Below, one piece after another: positions 17,839 through 26,543 of a stretch of DNA of 34,958 nt. A program made the position numbers and the translations under genes. Numbering within the stretch: position 1 is the stretch's first letter; every line of letters begins with the position of its first letter. This stretch comes from Dehalococcoidia bacterium (GTDB lineage Bacteria; Chloroflexota; Dehalococcoidia; Dehalococcoidales; W111), in contig DUEU01000083.1 in the NCBI GenBank assembly GCA_011191985.1, forward strand, positions 1-34,958, given 5' to 3'. The notes below the pieces were generated by a model, which saw only the letters and a list, made by a program, of their open reading frames with translations, was not told where the DNA came from and did no database searches.

Positions 17839-19337
17839 AGCGCATCCTTGTTGATCTCGCCCGCCGCCGTTCTCGGCATGGAATCGACAAACACGAACTG
17901 CTTGGGCACCTTATAATTGGCCAGGCGGTCAAGGCACAGGCGTTTTAGTGCCAGCTCCTCAGCCACCTGCCCGTCCTGCAACTGGATGACTGCTTTGATA
18001 ATCTGCCCCCGTGCTTTATCTGGCACCCCCACCACCGCCGCCTCGGCTACACCGGGATAGCTGCGCAGAACCTCCTCTATATCACTGGGGTAGATATTCT
18101 GCCCTTTGGCATTAATCATGTCTTTATTTATACCGGTAAGAAACAGGTCACCGTTTTCATCGACCATACCAAGGTCACCGGTATAGAGCCAGCTATCCTT
18201 TATCGCCCGGGCAGTGGCCTCGGGCTGACGGTAGTACCCCGTCATTATCGGCCCTCGAACGGCGATCTCGCCCGACTGGCCCGGTGGTAGCTCCTGCCCC
18301 CTATCGTCGCATATCTTAAGCTCCCAGCCAGGCAAAGCCCGGCCCACGCAACCCGGTTTAAGGACGTCGCCGATGGCGGTACAGGTAACGTAGCCCGAGG
18401 ACTCGGTCTGGCCCCAGAAATCAACGATATCCATCTCCAGGTAACTATTGTATTTCTGGGCAATATCAAGCGGCAGCGCCGCCCCGGCGCTGCCGCACAG
18501 GCATAGCGAGCTCAAGTCGTACTTTATCCCCTCCTGCTCTACCCAGTTGACGACCATGGCATGGATAAAGGGAACCCCCATGAACATGGTCACTTTTTCC
18601 CGCTCAATCAACTCCATAAGATTGTTAATGGACAGCCCCGATAGCATGACCACCGTGCTACCTTTATATATGGAAGTAAACAGAACTACCACCAGGCCGA
18701 AGGCATGATGTAAAGGCAAGGCAAATAAGGCTACTTTATCCTTATCGGTCTGCTGAAACCCTTGGGCCGATATCTTCGCCTCAGCCACCAGATTCCCGTG
18801 AGACAACACCACCCCCCTGGGCCGGAGCGTTGGCCCCGAAGTATAGGCAATGTGCGCCGTGTCTCCGGGCGATATTGCCACCTCGGGCGGCGCCGCCGGA
18901 CCGGCGGCAAAGAGTTCTTCATAGTCGAGAAACTCGCCCCTATCGCCGGCGCCGGCCTCTACCACCTGTTCAATCGACGGCCACCCCGGTAGTAGCGAGA
19001 CTATTAGCGGTAGCAGTGAACTCTCAGTTGCTAGCAGCTTCGGCTGACAATCAGCAAAGAGGGCGGTCAACTCAGTCGGCTTATACTTGGTGTCCAGAGG
19101 AACGGCAATAGCACCAATCTTAACGATACCGAAGTAGATGGTGATGAACTCTATGCTGTTGAAAAGCAGCATGGCTACCCGGTCGCCCTTATTCACTCCT
19201 AGGTTCATCAGCGCATTGGCCACCCTGTTCGAATCTTCGTCCAGCCGGGCATAAGACAGCCTTCTTTGCCCACAGGAAATAGCTGCCTTATCCCGATACT
19301 GCCGAGCGGCTTCCCCTAACATCAATTTCAGGTTCAC
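17835..19337 (-). CDS. AMP-dependent synthetase/ligase family protein with altered A3 and A10 motifs
   Basis: FWGQTESSGYVT, YTGDLGMVDENGDLFLTG, KGQNIYPSDIEEVL; A3 reads YTSGPTLRPRGV and A10 reads PRTAAGEINK. Confidence 0.9.
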   Translation of the reverse strand: MNLKLMLGEAARQYRDKAAISCGQRRLSYARLDEDSNRVANALMNLGVNKGDRVAMLLFNSIEFITIYFGIVKIGAIAVPLDTKYKPTELTALFADCQPKLLATESSLLPLIVSLLPGWPSIEQVVEAGAGDRGEFLDYEELFAAGPAAPPEVAISPGDTAHIAYTSGPTLRPRGVVLSHGNLVAEAKISAQGFQQTDKDKVALFALPLHHAFGLVVVLFTSIYKGSTVVMLSGLSINNLMELIEREKVTMFMGVPFIHAMVVNWVEQEGIKYDLSSLCLCGSAGAALPLDIAQKYNSYLEMDIVDFWGQTESSGYVTCTAIGDVLKPGCVGRALPGWELKICDDRGQELPPGQSGEIAVRGPIMTGYYRQPEATARAIKDSWLYTGDLGMVDENGDLFLTGINKDMINAKGQNIYPSDIEEVLRSYPGVAEAAVVGVPDKARGQIIKAVIQLQDGQVAEELALKRLCLDRLANYKVPKQFVFVDSMPRTAAGEINKDAL

Positions 19338-20041
19338 TGAGTATCATCCTCAAGTATTACCCTGGCATCCACGGCCACCGCCCCATCACTGTAGGCGAAA
19401 ATGGGGTTTATATCCAGCTCCTTTATCTCCGGCGTCGCCTCCACCAAGCGGGAGACCTTCAGCAGCAACTCCTCCAGATACGAGACATCGGCCGGCTCCT
19501 GCCCCCGGTAGCCCTCAAGCAAGGGGTAACCCTTTATCTCTCTGACCATCTCGTGGGTATCCCACCGGTTCAAGGGGACAACGCGGAAGGAAACATCCTT
19601 TAAAACTTCTACCAGTATCCCGCCAAGGCCAAACATCAGCACCGGGCCGAACTGCACATCCTTGGACATGCCGATAATCACCTCCACGCCGGGACGGGCC
19701 ATCTTCTGCACCGAAACCCCCTGGACCACCGCCTCCGGATGCCCCTGCTTAACCGCGGTGAGGATATCGTCATAGGCCCTGGCCACCTGTCTGGCTGTTC
19801 TCAATCCCAGCCTGACGCCGCCACTATCGCTCTTATGGGTAACATCGGCTGAAGCTATCTTCAAAGCTACCGGGAAAGCGAGCTTCCGGCTTATTGATAC
19901 CGCCTCCTCCCGGGATATGGCAAGGCGGGTATCATTGACCGCTATACCCGCCTGCCCCAGAAGTTCCTTGGCCTCTATCTCGGTCAACACCGTCCGCGCC
20001 TCGCCCCTGACCCGGTCTATTATCGGCTGCCTGGCTGGCAC
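19334..20041 (-). CDS. Stand-alone ATP-grasp (beta) subunit of ADP-forming acyl-CoA synthetase (GTG start)
   Basis: LTEIEAKELLGQAGI, VALKIASADVTHKSDSGGVRLGL, FGPVLMFGLGGILVEVLKDVSFRVVPL, ELDINPIFAY. Confidence 0.9.
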   Translation of the reverse strand: MPARQPIIDRVRGEARTVLTEIEAKELLGQAGIAVNDTRLAISREEAVSISRKLAFPVALKIASADVTHKSDSGGVRLGLRTARQVARAYDDILTAVKQGHPEAVVQGVSVQKMARPGVEVIIGMSKDVQFGPVLMFGLGGILVEVLKDVSFRVVPLNRWDTHEMVREIKGYPLLEGYRGQEPADVSYLEELLLKVSRLVEATPEIKELDINPIFAYSDGAVAVDARVILEDDTQ

Positions 20042-20184
20042 TTTTTATAGCACTCCCCTTTGCCCAAACTCAAAGTCTAGTTTAGCAGCATCTGCCTCCA
20101 TTTGCAAAGCCACGCCAAAAGGCGGTCAGCAGCACGGGACGGGAAAAGGGCCGTATCAAATGCCAGCCCCCGGCCGAACAGCTA

Positions 20185-20214
20185 TTGACAAACGATAAAC
20201 ATCCCGTTTATATT
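20185..20214 (+). promoter_or_regulatory. Promoter of the TrpB2-like gene with overlapping inverted repeat
   Basis: TTGACA (20185-20190), 18 nt, TATATT (20209-20214); ATAAAC-N5-GTTTAT at 20195-20211. Confidence 0.65.
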
Positions 20215-20301
20215 TAATAACAAACAGAAAAGGGCAAATGCCCAAGCCCTGAAGCGGAAAGAGAGTAGTTATCTTTGCGACAGAGTACATACCGGGAATG
20301 A

Positions 20302-20389
20302 TGAGAACGGCGGTAACGGACTTCCCCACCCCTTTAGGGGGGAGGAGGTTTTCTTTTTAGGAAGACCGTTTCTCACCACCGTGTTACCG
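20302..20389 (+). other. Structured leader RNA candidate with terminator-like hairpin and alternative pairings
   Basis: TGAGAA/ACGGACTTCC (20302-20325) versus GGAAGACCGTTTCTCA (20360-20375); inner CCCC-TTTA-GGGG hairpin followed by TTTTCTTTTT; alternative CGGTAAC (20311-20317) with GTTACCG (20383-20389). Confidence 0.45.
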
Positions 20390-20449
20390 TACCAGCCACT
20401 AGAGATAGCAACAACCAGTCTGTAAAATCAAAAAAAGGAGGCAAAGAAT

Positions 20450-21823
20450 ATGGAGAGAGCCATGTATTTTCTAGACCAGAAGGATATGCCGACCCACTGG
20501 TACAATATCATCCCTGATTTACCCGAGCCGCTGCCACCTCTGGTCCATCCGGCTACCAAGGAACCCCTGCCAAAGGAAGGCCCCCTGCCGCCACCCCTCT
20601 TTACGGATTCGGTCAACAAGCAGGAGTTCAGCCAGGAGCGCTATATTGAAATCCCCGACGAAGTGCTGGAAGCCTATCGCACCTACCGGCCGACAGTCCT
20701 GCACCGGGCGTTTCGGCTGGAGAAGGCCCTGGACACACCAGCCAAGATTTTCTACAAATATGAAGGTACCAGCCAAGCCGGCAGCCACAAGCCCAACACA
20801 GCCATAGCCCAGGCCTACTACGCTAAAAAGGAAGGAGTCAAGCGTTTAACCACCGAGACCGGCGCTGGACAGTGGGGTAGCGCCCTCGCTTTCGGCTGCG
20901 CCTTCTTCGGTCTGGAATGCAAGGTCTACATGGTCCGGGTAAGCTACAACCAGAAGCCGTACCGCCGTATCCTGATGGAGACCTGGGGAGCCCAGGCCGT
21001 CCCCAGCCCCAGCCCGGATACCGAGGTCGGCCGCCGCTTTCTGGCAGAGAATCCCGAACACACTGGGAGCCTGGGGATTGCTATCAGTGAAGCCTGCGAG
21101 GATGCTTACGCCAACGACGATACCAAGTACACCATCGGCAGCGTCGTCAACCACGTCCTGCTCCACCAGACCATCATCGGTGAGGAGACCCGGAAGCAGA
21201 TGGAGATGGCCGATGCCTACCCGGATATTATTGTCGGCTGCATTGGTGGCGGCTCCAACTTCGCCGGCCAGTTCCTGCCCTGGATAAGGGACAAGCTAAG
21301 CGGTAAGAAGCCGGATATGCGCATTATTTGCGTTGAACCATATGCCGCCCCCACCCTGACCAAGGGGCCCTACGCCTGGGACTACGGCGATATTGCCGGT
21401 CTGGCGCCGATAGTGAGAATGTACACCCTGGGACATGATTTTATCCCGCCGCCAGTCCATGCCGGTGGTCTGCGCTATCATGGCATGGCGCCCATTATCT
21501 GCCACCTTTACAAGCTTGGCTTTGTCGAGGCCCAGGCGGTGCACCAGGTAGCTACATTCGAAGCCGGGGTTACGTTTGCCCGAACTGAAGGTATTATTAC
21601 CGCCCCGGAACCCTGCCACGACCTCAGGGTAGCCATTGACGAGGCCCTCAAGTGCAAGGAGTCAGGTGAGTCGAAGACCATCCTTATTGCCCATAGCGGG
21701 CACGGACACTTCGACCTGGCTGCCTATGACGAATACCTATCCGGCCGGCTACAGGACTATGAATACCCGGAGGAAAAGGTAAAGGAAGCCCTGAAAAACC
21801 TGCCCGAGGTGCCCGCCTTTTAA
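20450..21823 (+). CDS. TrpB2-type tryptophan synthase beta-like PLP enzyme
   Basis: [90 protein letters not shown]. Confidence 0.92.
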   Translation: MERAMYFLDQKDMPTHWYNIIPDLPEPLPPLVHPATKEPLPKEGPLPPPLFTDSVNKQEFSQERYIEIPDEVLEAYRTYRPTVLHRAFRLEKALDTPAKIFYKYEGTSQAGSHKPNTAIAQAYYAKKEGVKRLTTETGAGQWGSALAFGCAFFGLECKVYMVRVSYNQKPYRRILMETWGAQAVPSPSPDTEVGRRFLAENPEHTGSLGIAISEACEDAYANDDTKYTIGSVVNHVLLHQTIIGEETRKQMEMADAYPDIIVGCIGGGSNFAGQFLPWIRDKLSGKKPDMRIICVEPYAAPTLTKGPYAWDYGDIAGLAPIVRMYTLGHDFIPPPVHAGGLRYHGMAPIICHLYKLGFVEAQAVHQVATFEAGVTFARTEGIITAPEPCHDLRVAIDEALKCKESGESKTILIAHSGHGHFDLAAYDEYLSGRLQDYEYPEEKVKEALKNLPEVPAF

Positions 21824-21844
21824 CCGCCAGGTTCATAGACAGAG

Positions 21845-21875
21845 GGGCCGGGGGTATCCCCGGCCCTTTTTATTT
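21845..21875 (+). terminator. Strong Rho-independent terminator after the TrpB2-like gene
   Basis: GGGCCGGGG-GTAT-CCCCGGCCC then TTTTTATTT. Confidence 0.92.
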
Positions 21876-21926
21876 CTGAGAAAGACCTGATATTCTTAAT
21901 AAAATCTTAATGATTTTACGTTATGC

Positions 21927-21932
21927 TATAAT
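21927..21932 (+). promoter_or_regulatory. Extended -10 element (TGCTATAAT) for the htrA-like gene
   Basis: TGCTATAAT ending 10 nt before the ATG at 21943. Confidence 0.55.
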
Positions 21933-21942
21933 ATAGATAGCC

Positions 21943-23073
21943 ATGAAAAGAGTGATTATCAGCTGCCTGGCCATCTGTATTACTCTGGTACTGTTGCTGG
22001 TACCAAGCGCCGGCTGCCAGCTGATGCCCGATATTGATATTTCAACTCCACCACCCACCACCAGCCAGCCTCCCACCAGCACGGCCACCCCGCTAGACCC
22101 CGACTGGGCACTGCCGACCACCCAAGGCCAGCTACCGACTCTGCCCAGTATTGCCGATGTCGTGGCCAAGGTCAGGCCGGCCGTGGTCGCCATCAACACC
22201 GAGGTGGTGACCTTTGACATCTTCAACCGAGCGTTCACCCAAGAAGGGGCCGGCTCGGGATGGATAATAGACGAGAGCGGCATTATCGTTACCAATAACC
22301 ACGTGGTCGAGGGCGCCGAAAGCGTGACCGTAACCCTGAGCGATGACCGGGTCTTTCTGGTAGAGATGGTGCGGACCGACCCTTTGAATGACCTTGCCGT
22401 GGGTAAGATAAACGCCGAAGGTCTGACCACCGTCCCCATCGGTGATTCTTCCAGTCTGCGGGTCGGCGATTGGGTAGTGGCCATCGGTAACCCGCTGGGA
22501 CTGGGTATCAGTGCCAAAGAGGGAATTGTCAGCCGTATCGGCGTCCCGATATCGCTATCCGCAGGGCAATCACTCTACAACCTTATTGAAACCAGCGCCG
22601 CCATTAATCCGGGCAACAGCGGTGGCCCGCTGGTGAACATGGCCGGAGAGGTCATCGGTATCACCAGCGCCAAGATTGCCACGGTCGGCGTCGAGGGCCT
22701 GGGCTATGCCATCAACATCAATGATGCCGCGCCGATCATCCAGGAACTAGTAACCACCGGCTACGTGATCCGACCCTGGTTGGGGGTTGTCTTTTACATC
22801 GTTGACGAGGGAGTGGCCGCCAGATATGGACTGGCGGTGAACCAGGGTGCACTAGTCACCGAAGTGGGCCCGGGTAGCCCCGCCGATAAGGCCGGGCTCA
22901 GGAGCGGCGATGTCATCATCGCTTTTGGGGGTAAGGAAATAACCAACCGCCAGGACTTATTGCAGGCGATACACTCCAGTCAGATTGGGCAAAGCGTAAC
23001 CATAACCTACTGGCGCGAAGACACCAGACAGACCACCACCGCAACGCTCATCGAAAGCCCACCCCCCCCCTAA
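21943..23073 (+). CDS. HtrA/DegP-like S1C serine protease with PDZ domain, predicted lipoprotein
   Basis: Lipobox-like VPSAGC; triad His (TNNHVVEGA), Asp (DPLNDLAV), Ser (INPGNSGGPL); C-terminal PDZ (VGPGSPADKAGLRSGDVIIAFGGKEI). Confidence 0.93.
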   Translation: MKRVIISCLAICITLVLLLVPSAGCQLMPDIDISTPPPTTSQPPTSTATPLDPDWALPTTQGQLPTLPSIADVVAKVRPAVVAINTEVVTFDIFNRAFTQEGAGSGWIIDESGIIVTNNHVVEGAESVTVTLSDDRVFLVEMVRTDPLNDLAVGKINAEGLTTVPIGDSSSLRVGDWVVAIGNPLGLGISAKEGIVSRIGVPISLSAGQSLYNLIETSAAINPGNSGGPLVNMAGEVIGITSAKIATVGVEGLGYAININDAAPIIQELVTTGYVIRPWLGVVFYIVDEGVAARYGLAVNQGALVTEVGPGSPADKAGLRSGDVIIAFGGKEITNRQDLLQAIHSSQIGQSVTITYWREDTRQTTTATLIESPPPP

Positions 23074-26000
23074 TCAGCCGGTCTCCTTTCTTACCCCCAG
23101 CATTACCTCGTGGCCGCTCAGCCGGTAGCTCTCAGTATAAACACCCTCTTCAGGCACACCATCAACCAGCTGCCGAGACAGTGTCTCCTGCTGGATATAG
23201 GCGGCAAAATCGGTTAATACCCGCCTTATGTAATCGTCCCCTTGATAACAGGTGACGATGTAATCGGCGATATCAAATCCAGCCGAGCGGCGCATCGTTT
23301 GCAGGCGGTGCACTATCTCCCGCGCCATCCCCTCAACTTCAAGCTCAGGGGGAATTACGGTAGGAATGGCAACCGAGTAGCCGCCTTCTGAGCTAACAAC
23401 ATAGCCCTCTTTTTCCAGCTTACCAACATCATCGACTAGCTGCAGGTCTTTTATGTTAAGCTCTTCCAGTATCTGTGGTTTGACCCTCTCTAGAGCCCTA
23501 TGCTCCCACTTTGAAACAAGAGTGGTGCTGGCTTCAGCTAGAGGCTGGCGCACCTTGATGCCCGCCTTGCTGCGGGCCGCCCGCCCCAGGCTGGAAATTC
23601 TCATCGCCAGCCGGGTACTGTCTGATAATTCCTTATCAATCTTCGACTCATCGGCTATTGGGAAATCGGTCAGGTGGACGCTGTCTGGCGCATCGTGATA
23701 GACAGAGAGTACCAGGTTCTGATACAACTCCTCGGCCAGGAACGGGGCCAGCGGCGCCAGCAGCCTTGACAGCGTTACCAGACACTCGTAGAGGGTGGTG
23801 TACGCCGACAGCTTATCAGCATCACTTTCACTCTTCCAGAACCGACGCCGGCTGCGCCGCACATACCAGTTCGACAGGCCGTCGATAAAGGTCTCTATCT
23901 TCCTTCCCGCCTCGGTCGGGTTATAGCCGTCCAGCGCAGCATCAACATCAACTATGAGCTGGTTAAGCTCGGAGACAATCCACCGGTCTAGCTCTGACTG
24001 ATACTGGGGGGCCCCACTGGCGCCGGGGTCAAAGCGGTCAATGTTGGCATAGGTCACAAAGAACGAATAAACATTCCACAGCGTAAGCAGGTGCCGCCGT
24101 ACTATCTCGGCAACGGTATCATCCGAGTAGCGGCGCACGTTGCCCGGCGGCGAAGAGGTGAGACAGTACCAGCGCAGGGCGTCGGCCCCAAATTTGTTAA
24201 TCACCGCCCAGGGCTCGACCACGTTCCCTTTCGCCTTGCTCATCTTATCCCCTCTGGCATCGAGGATATGCCCCAGGCAGATGACGTTCCGGTAGCAGGG
24301 CTGGTCGAAAAGCAGGGTGGATATAGCATGCAGACTGTAGAACCAGCCCCTGGTCTGGTCGACCGCTTCGCAGATGTAATCGGCCGGGAAGCGCCCGTCC
24401 TCGCGCATGGTATCATTCTCAAAGGGATAGTGGTACTGCCCGATAGGCATCGCCCCGGAATCAAACCAGCAGTCAATCACCTCCGGCACGCGCCTCATCC
24501 TACCCCCACACTCAGGACAATCGAAGGTAAGCTCATCAACAAAGGGGCGGTGTAGGTCCAGAGGCTCGGCAAACCCAGAAAACCCGGCCTTTTTCTCCAA
24601 ATTAGCCAGCCCGCCGATACACTCCAAGTGGCCGCACTTTGGGTTATCACAACGCCAGACTGGCAAGGGCGTGCCCCAGTACCGCTCCCGTGAGAACGCC
24701 CAGTCAACATTGTTTTGCAGCCAGTCGCCAAAGCGCCCATATTTTATATGCTCAGGGTACCAGTTTATGGCGTCGTTCCCCGAGAGCAAATTATCTTTAA
24801 CCGCGGTCGTCCGGATATACCACGTCTGCTTGGCATAGTAGAGAAGAGGAGAATCGCAGCGCCAGCAGAAGGGGTAGGTATGGCGAGTGGTCTCATGGCG
24901 GTATAGGAGACCTCTACTATCCAGGTCAGCAAGAATATCTTTATCGGCATCTTTGACAAATTTACCCGCAAAGGGATAAGTCCCGATGACTTTACCCTGC
25001 AAGTCCACTGGCTGGACAAAATCCAGGCAATAATCGGGATGCATTCCAACTTCAAAGTCAACCTCACCAAAAGCAGGGGCAACATGTACTATGCCGGTTC
25101 CTTCCTCCATAGACACAAAATCAGCAGTGACTACTTTATAGGTCAATTTTTCATCGGCTTCCTGCGATTGCAGTTCCGATTTCCCCTGAAACTTTCTCCG
25201 CTCCACCCCAAAATCGTGGGGATTATACAGTGGCTCATATTTCACGCCATCAAACTCTGCTAAATCACTTCCCTCCAGCCTCTCCACTACCTTGGCATCG
25301 CCAAGTCTAACCGATTCAAGCAAGGCTGAAGCCAAAATAAGATATTCATTATCTACCTCCACCACTGAATATTCAGCATCAGCCGCCACCGCCAGCGCCG
25401 TATTGCCCGGCAGCGTCCATGGCGTGGTCGTCCAGGCGAGTAGATAAACCGGCCGCCCACCCTGTAAAAGATTATCAAGCTTCTTCTGTCCAGTCGAATA
25501 AATAAATGGCCATGGTAAAACCTTAAACTTTATGTAAATAGATGGGTCTTCGGTATCGTCCTGGTAGCCTAGGGCGACCTCATGGGAGCTCAGCGAGGTG
25601 CCGCAGCGGGGGCAGTGGGGGGTTACCCGGTAGCCCTGGTACACCAGCCCCCTGTCCCACATCTGCTTTATCGCCCACCATACCGTCTCTATGTACTCGT
25701 TCCTCATGGTTACGTAGGCGTTATCCAGGTCGACCCAAAAGGCAATCCGCTCCGTGAGCTCGTTCCACTCCTTCAGGTAGCGGAAGACACTCTCCCGGCA
25801 ACGGTCATTGAACCGGGCGATACCATACTCTTCTATCTGACTCTTGCTGGTAAGGCCCAGTTCCTTCTCCACCTCCAGCTCTACCGGCAGACCGTGGGTA
25901 TCCCAGCCAGCGATGCGCGGGGCGTAATAGCCCTTCATCGCCTTGTAGCGGGGGATAACGTCCTTGAAGACACGGGCCAGCACATGGTGGATACCCGGGC

Positions 26001-26157
26001 TGCCGTTGGCTGTTGGCGGACCCTCGTAAAGGGTAAACCGCGATGCCCCTTGCCGGGCTTCTACACTCCGCTCGAAGGCACGGTTCTGCCGCCAAAGGCT
26101 GAGTATCTTTTCATCAAGCTGCGGGAAATTCACCTTGCTAGTAACCGGCTGGAACAT
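23074..26157 (-). CDS. ileS: Isoleucyl-tRNA synthetase
   Basis: YEGPPTANGSPGIHHVLARVFKDVIPRYKAMKGYYAPRIAGWDTHGLPVE, KMSKAKGNVVEPW, zinc Cys motifs. Confidence 0.96.
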   Translation of the reverse strand: MFQPVTSKVNFPQLDEKILSLWRQNRAFERSVEARQGASRFTLYEGPPTANGSPGIHHVLARVFKDVIPRYKAMKGYYAPRIAGWDTHGLPVELEVEKELGLTSKSQIEEYGIARFNDRCRESVFRYLKEWNELTERIAFWVDLDNAYVTMRNEYIETVWWAIKQMWDRGLVYQGYRVTPHCPRCGTSLSSHEVALGYQDDTEDPSIYIKFKVLPWPFIYSTGQKKLDNLLQGGRPVYLLAWTTTPWTLPGNTALAVAADAEYSVVEVDNEYLILASALLESVRLGDAKVVERLEGSDLAEFDGVKYEPLYNPHDFGVERRKFQGKSELQSQEADEKLTYKVVTADFVSMEEGTGIVHVAPAFGEVDFEVGMHPDYCLDFVQPVDLQGKVIGTYPFAGKFVKDADKDILADLDSRGLLYRHETTRHTYPFCWRCDSPLLYYAKQTWYIRTTAVKDNLLSGNDAINWYPEHIKYGRFGDWLQNNVDWAFSRERYWGTPLPVWRCDNPKCGHLECIGGLANLEKKAGFSGFAEPLDLHRPFVDELTFDCPECGGRMRRVPEVIDCWFDSGAMPIGQYHYPFENDTMREDGRFPADYICEAVDQTRGWFYSLHAISTLLFDQPCYRNVICLGHILDARGDKMSKAKGNVVEPWAVINKFGADALRWYCLTSSPPGNVRRYSDDTVAEIVRRHLLTLWNVYSFFVTYANIDRFDPGASGAPQYQSELDRWIVSELNQLIVDVDAALDGYNPTEAGRKIETFIDGLSNWYVRRSRRRFWKSESDADKLSAYTTLYECLVTLSRLLAPLAPFLAEELYQNLVLSVYHDAPDSVHLTDFPIADESKIDKELSDSTRLAMRISSLGRAARSKAGIKVRQPLAEASTTLVSKWEHRALERVKPQILEELNIKDLQLVDDVGKLEKEGYVVSSEGGYSVAIPTVIPPELEVEGMAREIVHRLQTMRRSAGFDIADYIVTCYQGDDYIRRVLTDFAAYIQQETLSRQLVDGVPEEGVYTESYRLSGHEVMLGVRKETG

Positions 26158-26175
26158 AATAAACCTTCCTGATAA

Positions 26176-26440
26176 AACAAATCCCGTCCCCTAGGGACGG
26201 GAGCTAAACCCGCGGTACCACCCTAATTCCCCCGCCATGGCAGGGGCACTCATCCAGAGCACACCATCATGCCCTCGTCGCTGATAACGGCCGACGAAAC
26301 CGACCAAGTCTACTGGGCAGCCACCCGACCGCCGTTCGGTTGGTGACTCGGGAGGGATTTTCGGCGGGCAACCACATCTGCTCACACCACACCAGACTCG
26401 CTGCGTGACTGTTATCCGCCTACTCTTCTCCGTCAACGCC
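26176..26440 (-). ncRNA. T-box leader (tRNA-Ile sensing) upstream of ileS
   Basis: Minus strand GGAGAAGAGTAGGCGG...CCGCCGAAAATCCCTCC stem I with AUC specifier (26358-26356); T-box AGGGTGGTACCGCGG; terminator CCCGTCCCTAGGGGACGGG...TTTGTTTT. Confidence 0.92.
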
Positions 26441-26446
26441 TTGCTG

Positions 26447-26475
26447 ATTAGAGATTAACACAATCCTGCTGACAA
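26447..26475 (-). promoter_or_regulatory. Promoter of the T-box/ileS transcript
   Basis: Minus strand TTGTCA (26475-26470), 17 nt, TCTAAT (26452-26447). Confidence 0.55.
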
Positions 26476-26543
26476 ATCAACTGGCCCAATATCACTGAAG
26501 GAAAGGGCATGAGGCTATATAGAGCCGGCCTGCCGGCCGCTGC

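Noticed and set aside
20296-20360. Short ORF MMRTAVTDFPTPLGGRRFSF in the TrpB2 leader as a Trp attenuator peptide
   Set aside because: No Trp codons and no convincing RBS; RNA structure is the better explanation.
25582-26172. 196-aa plus-strand ORF
   Set aside because: Antisense to the conserved N-terminal catalytic region of ileS.
26191-26436. 81-aa minus-strand ORF
   Set aside because: Lies entirely in the T-box leader RNA.
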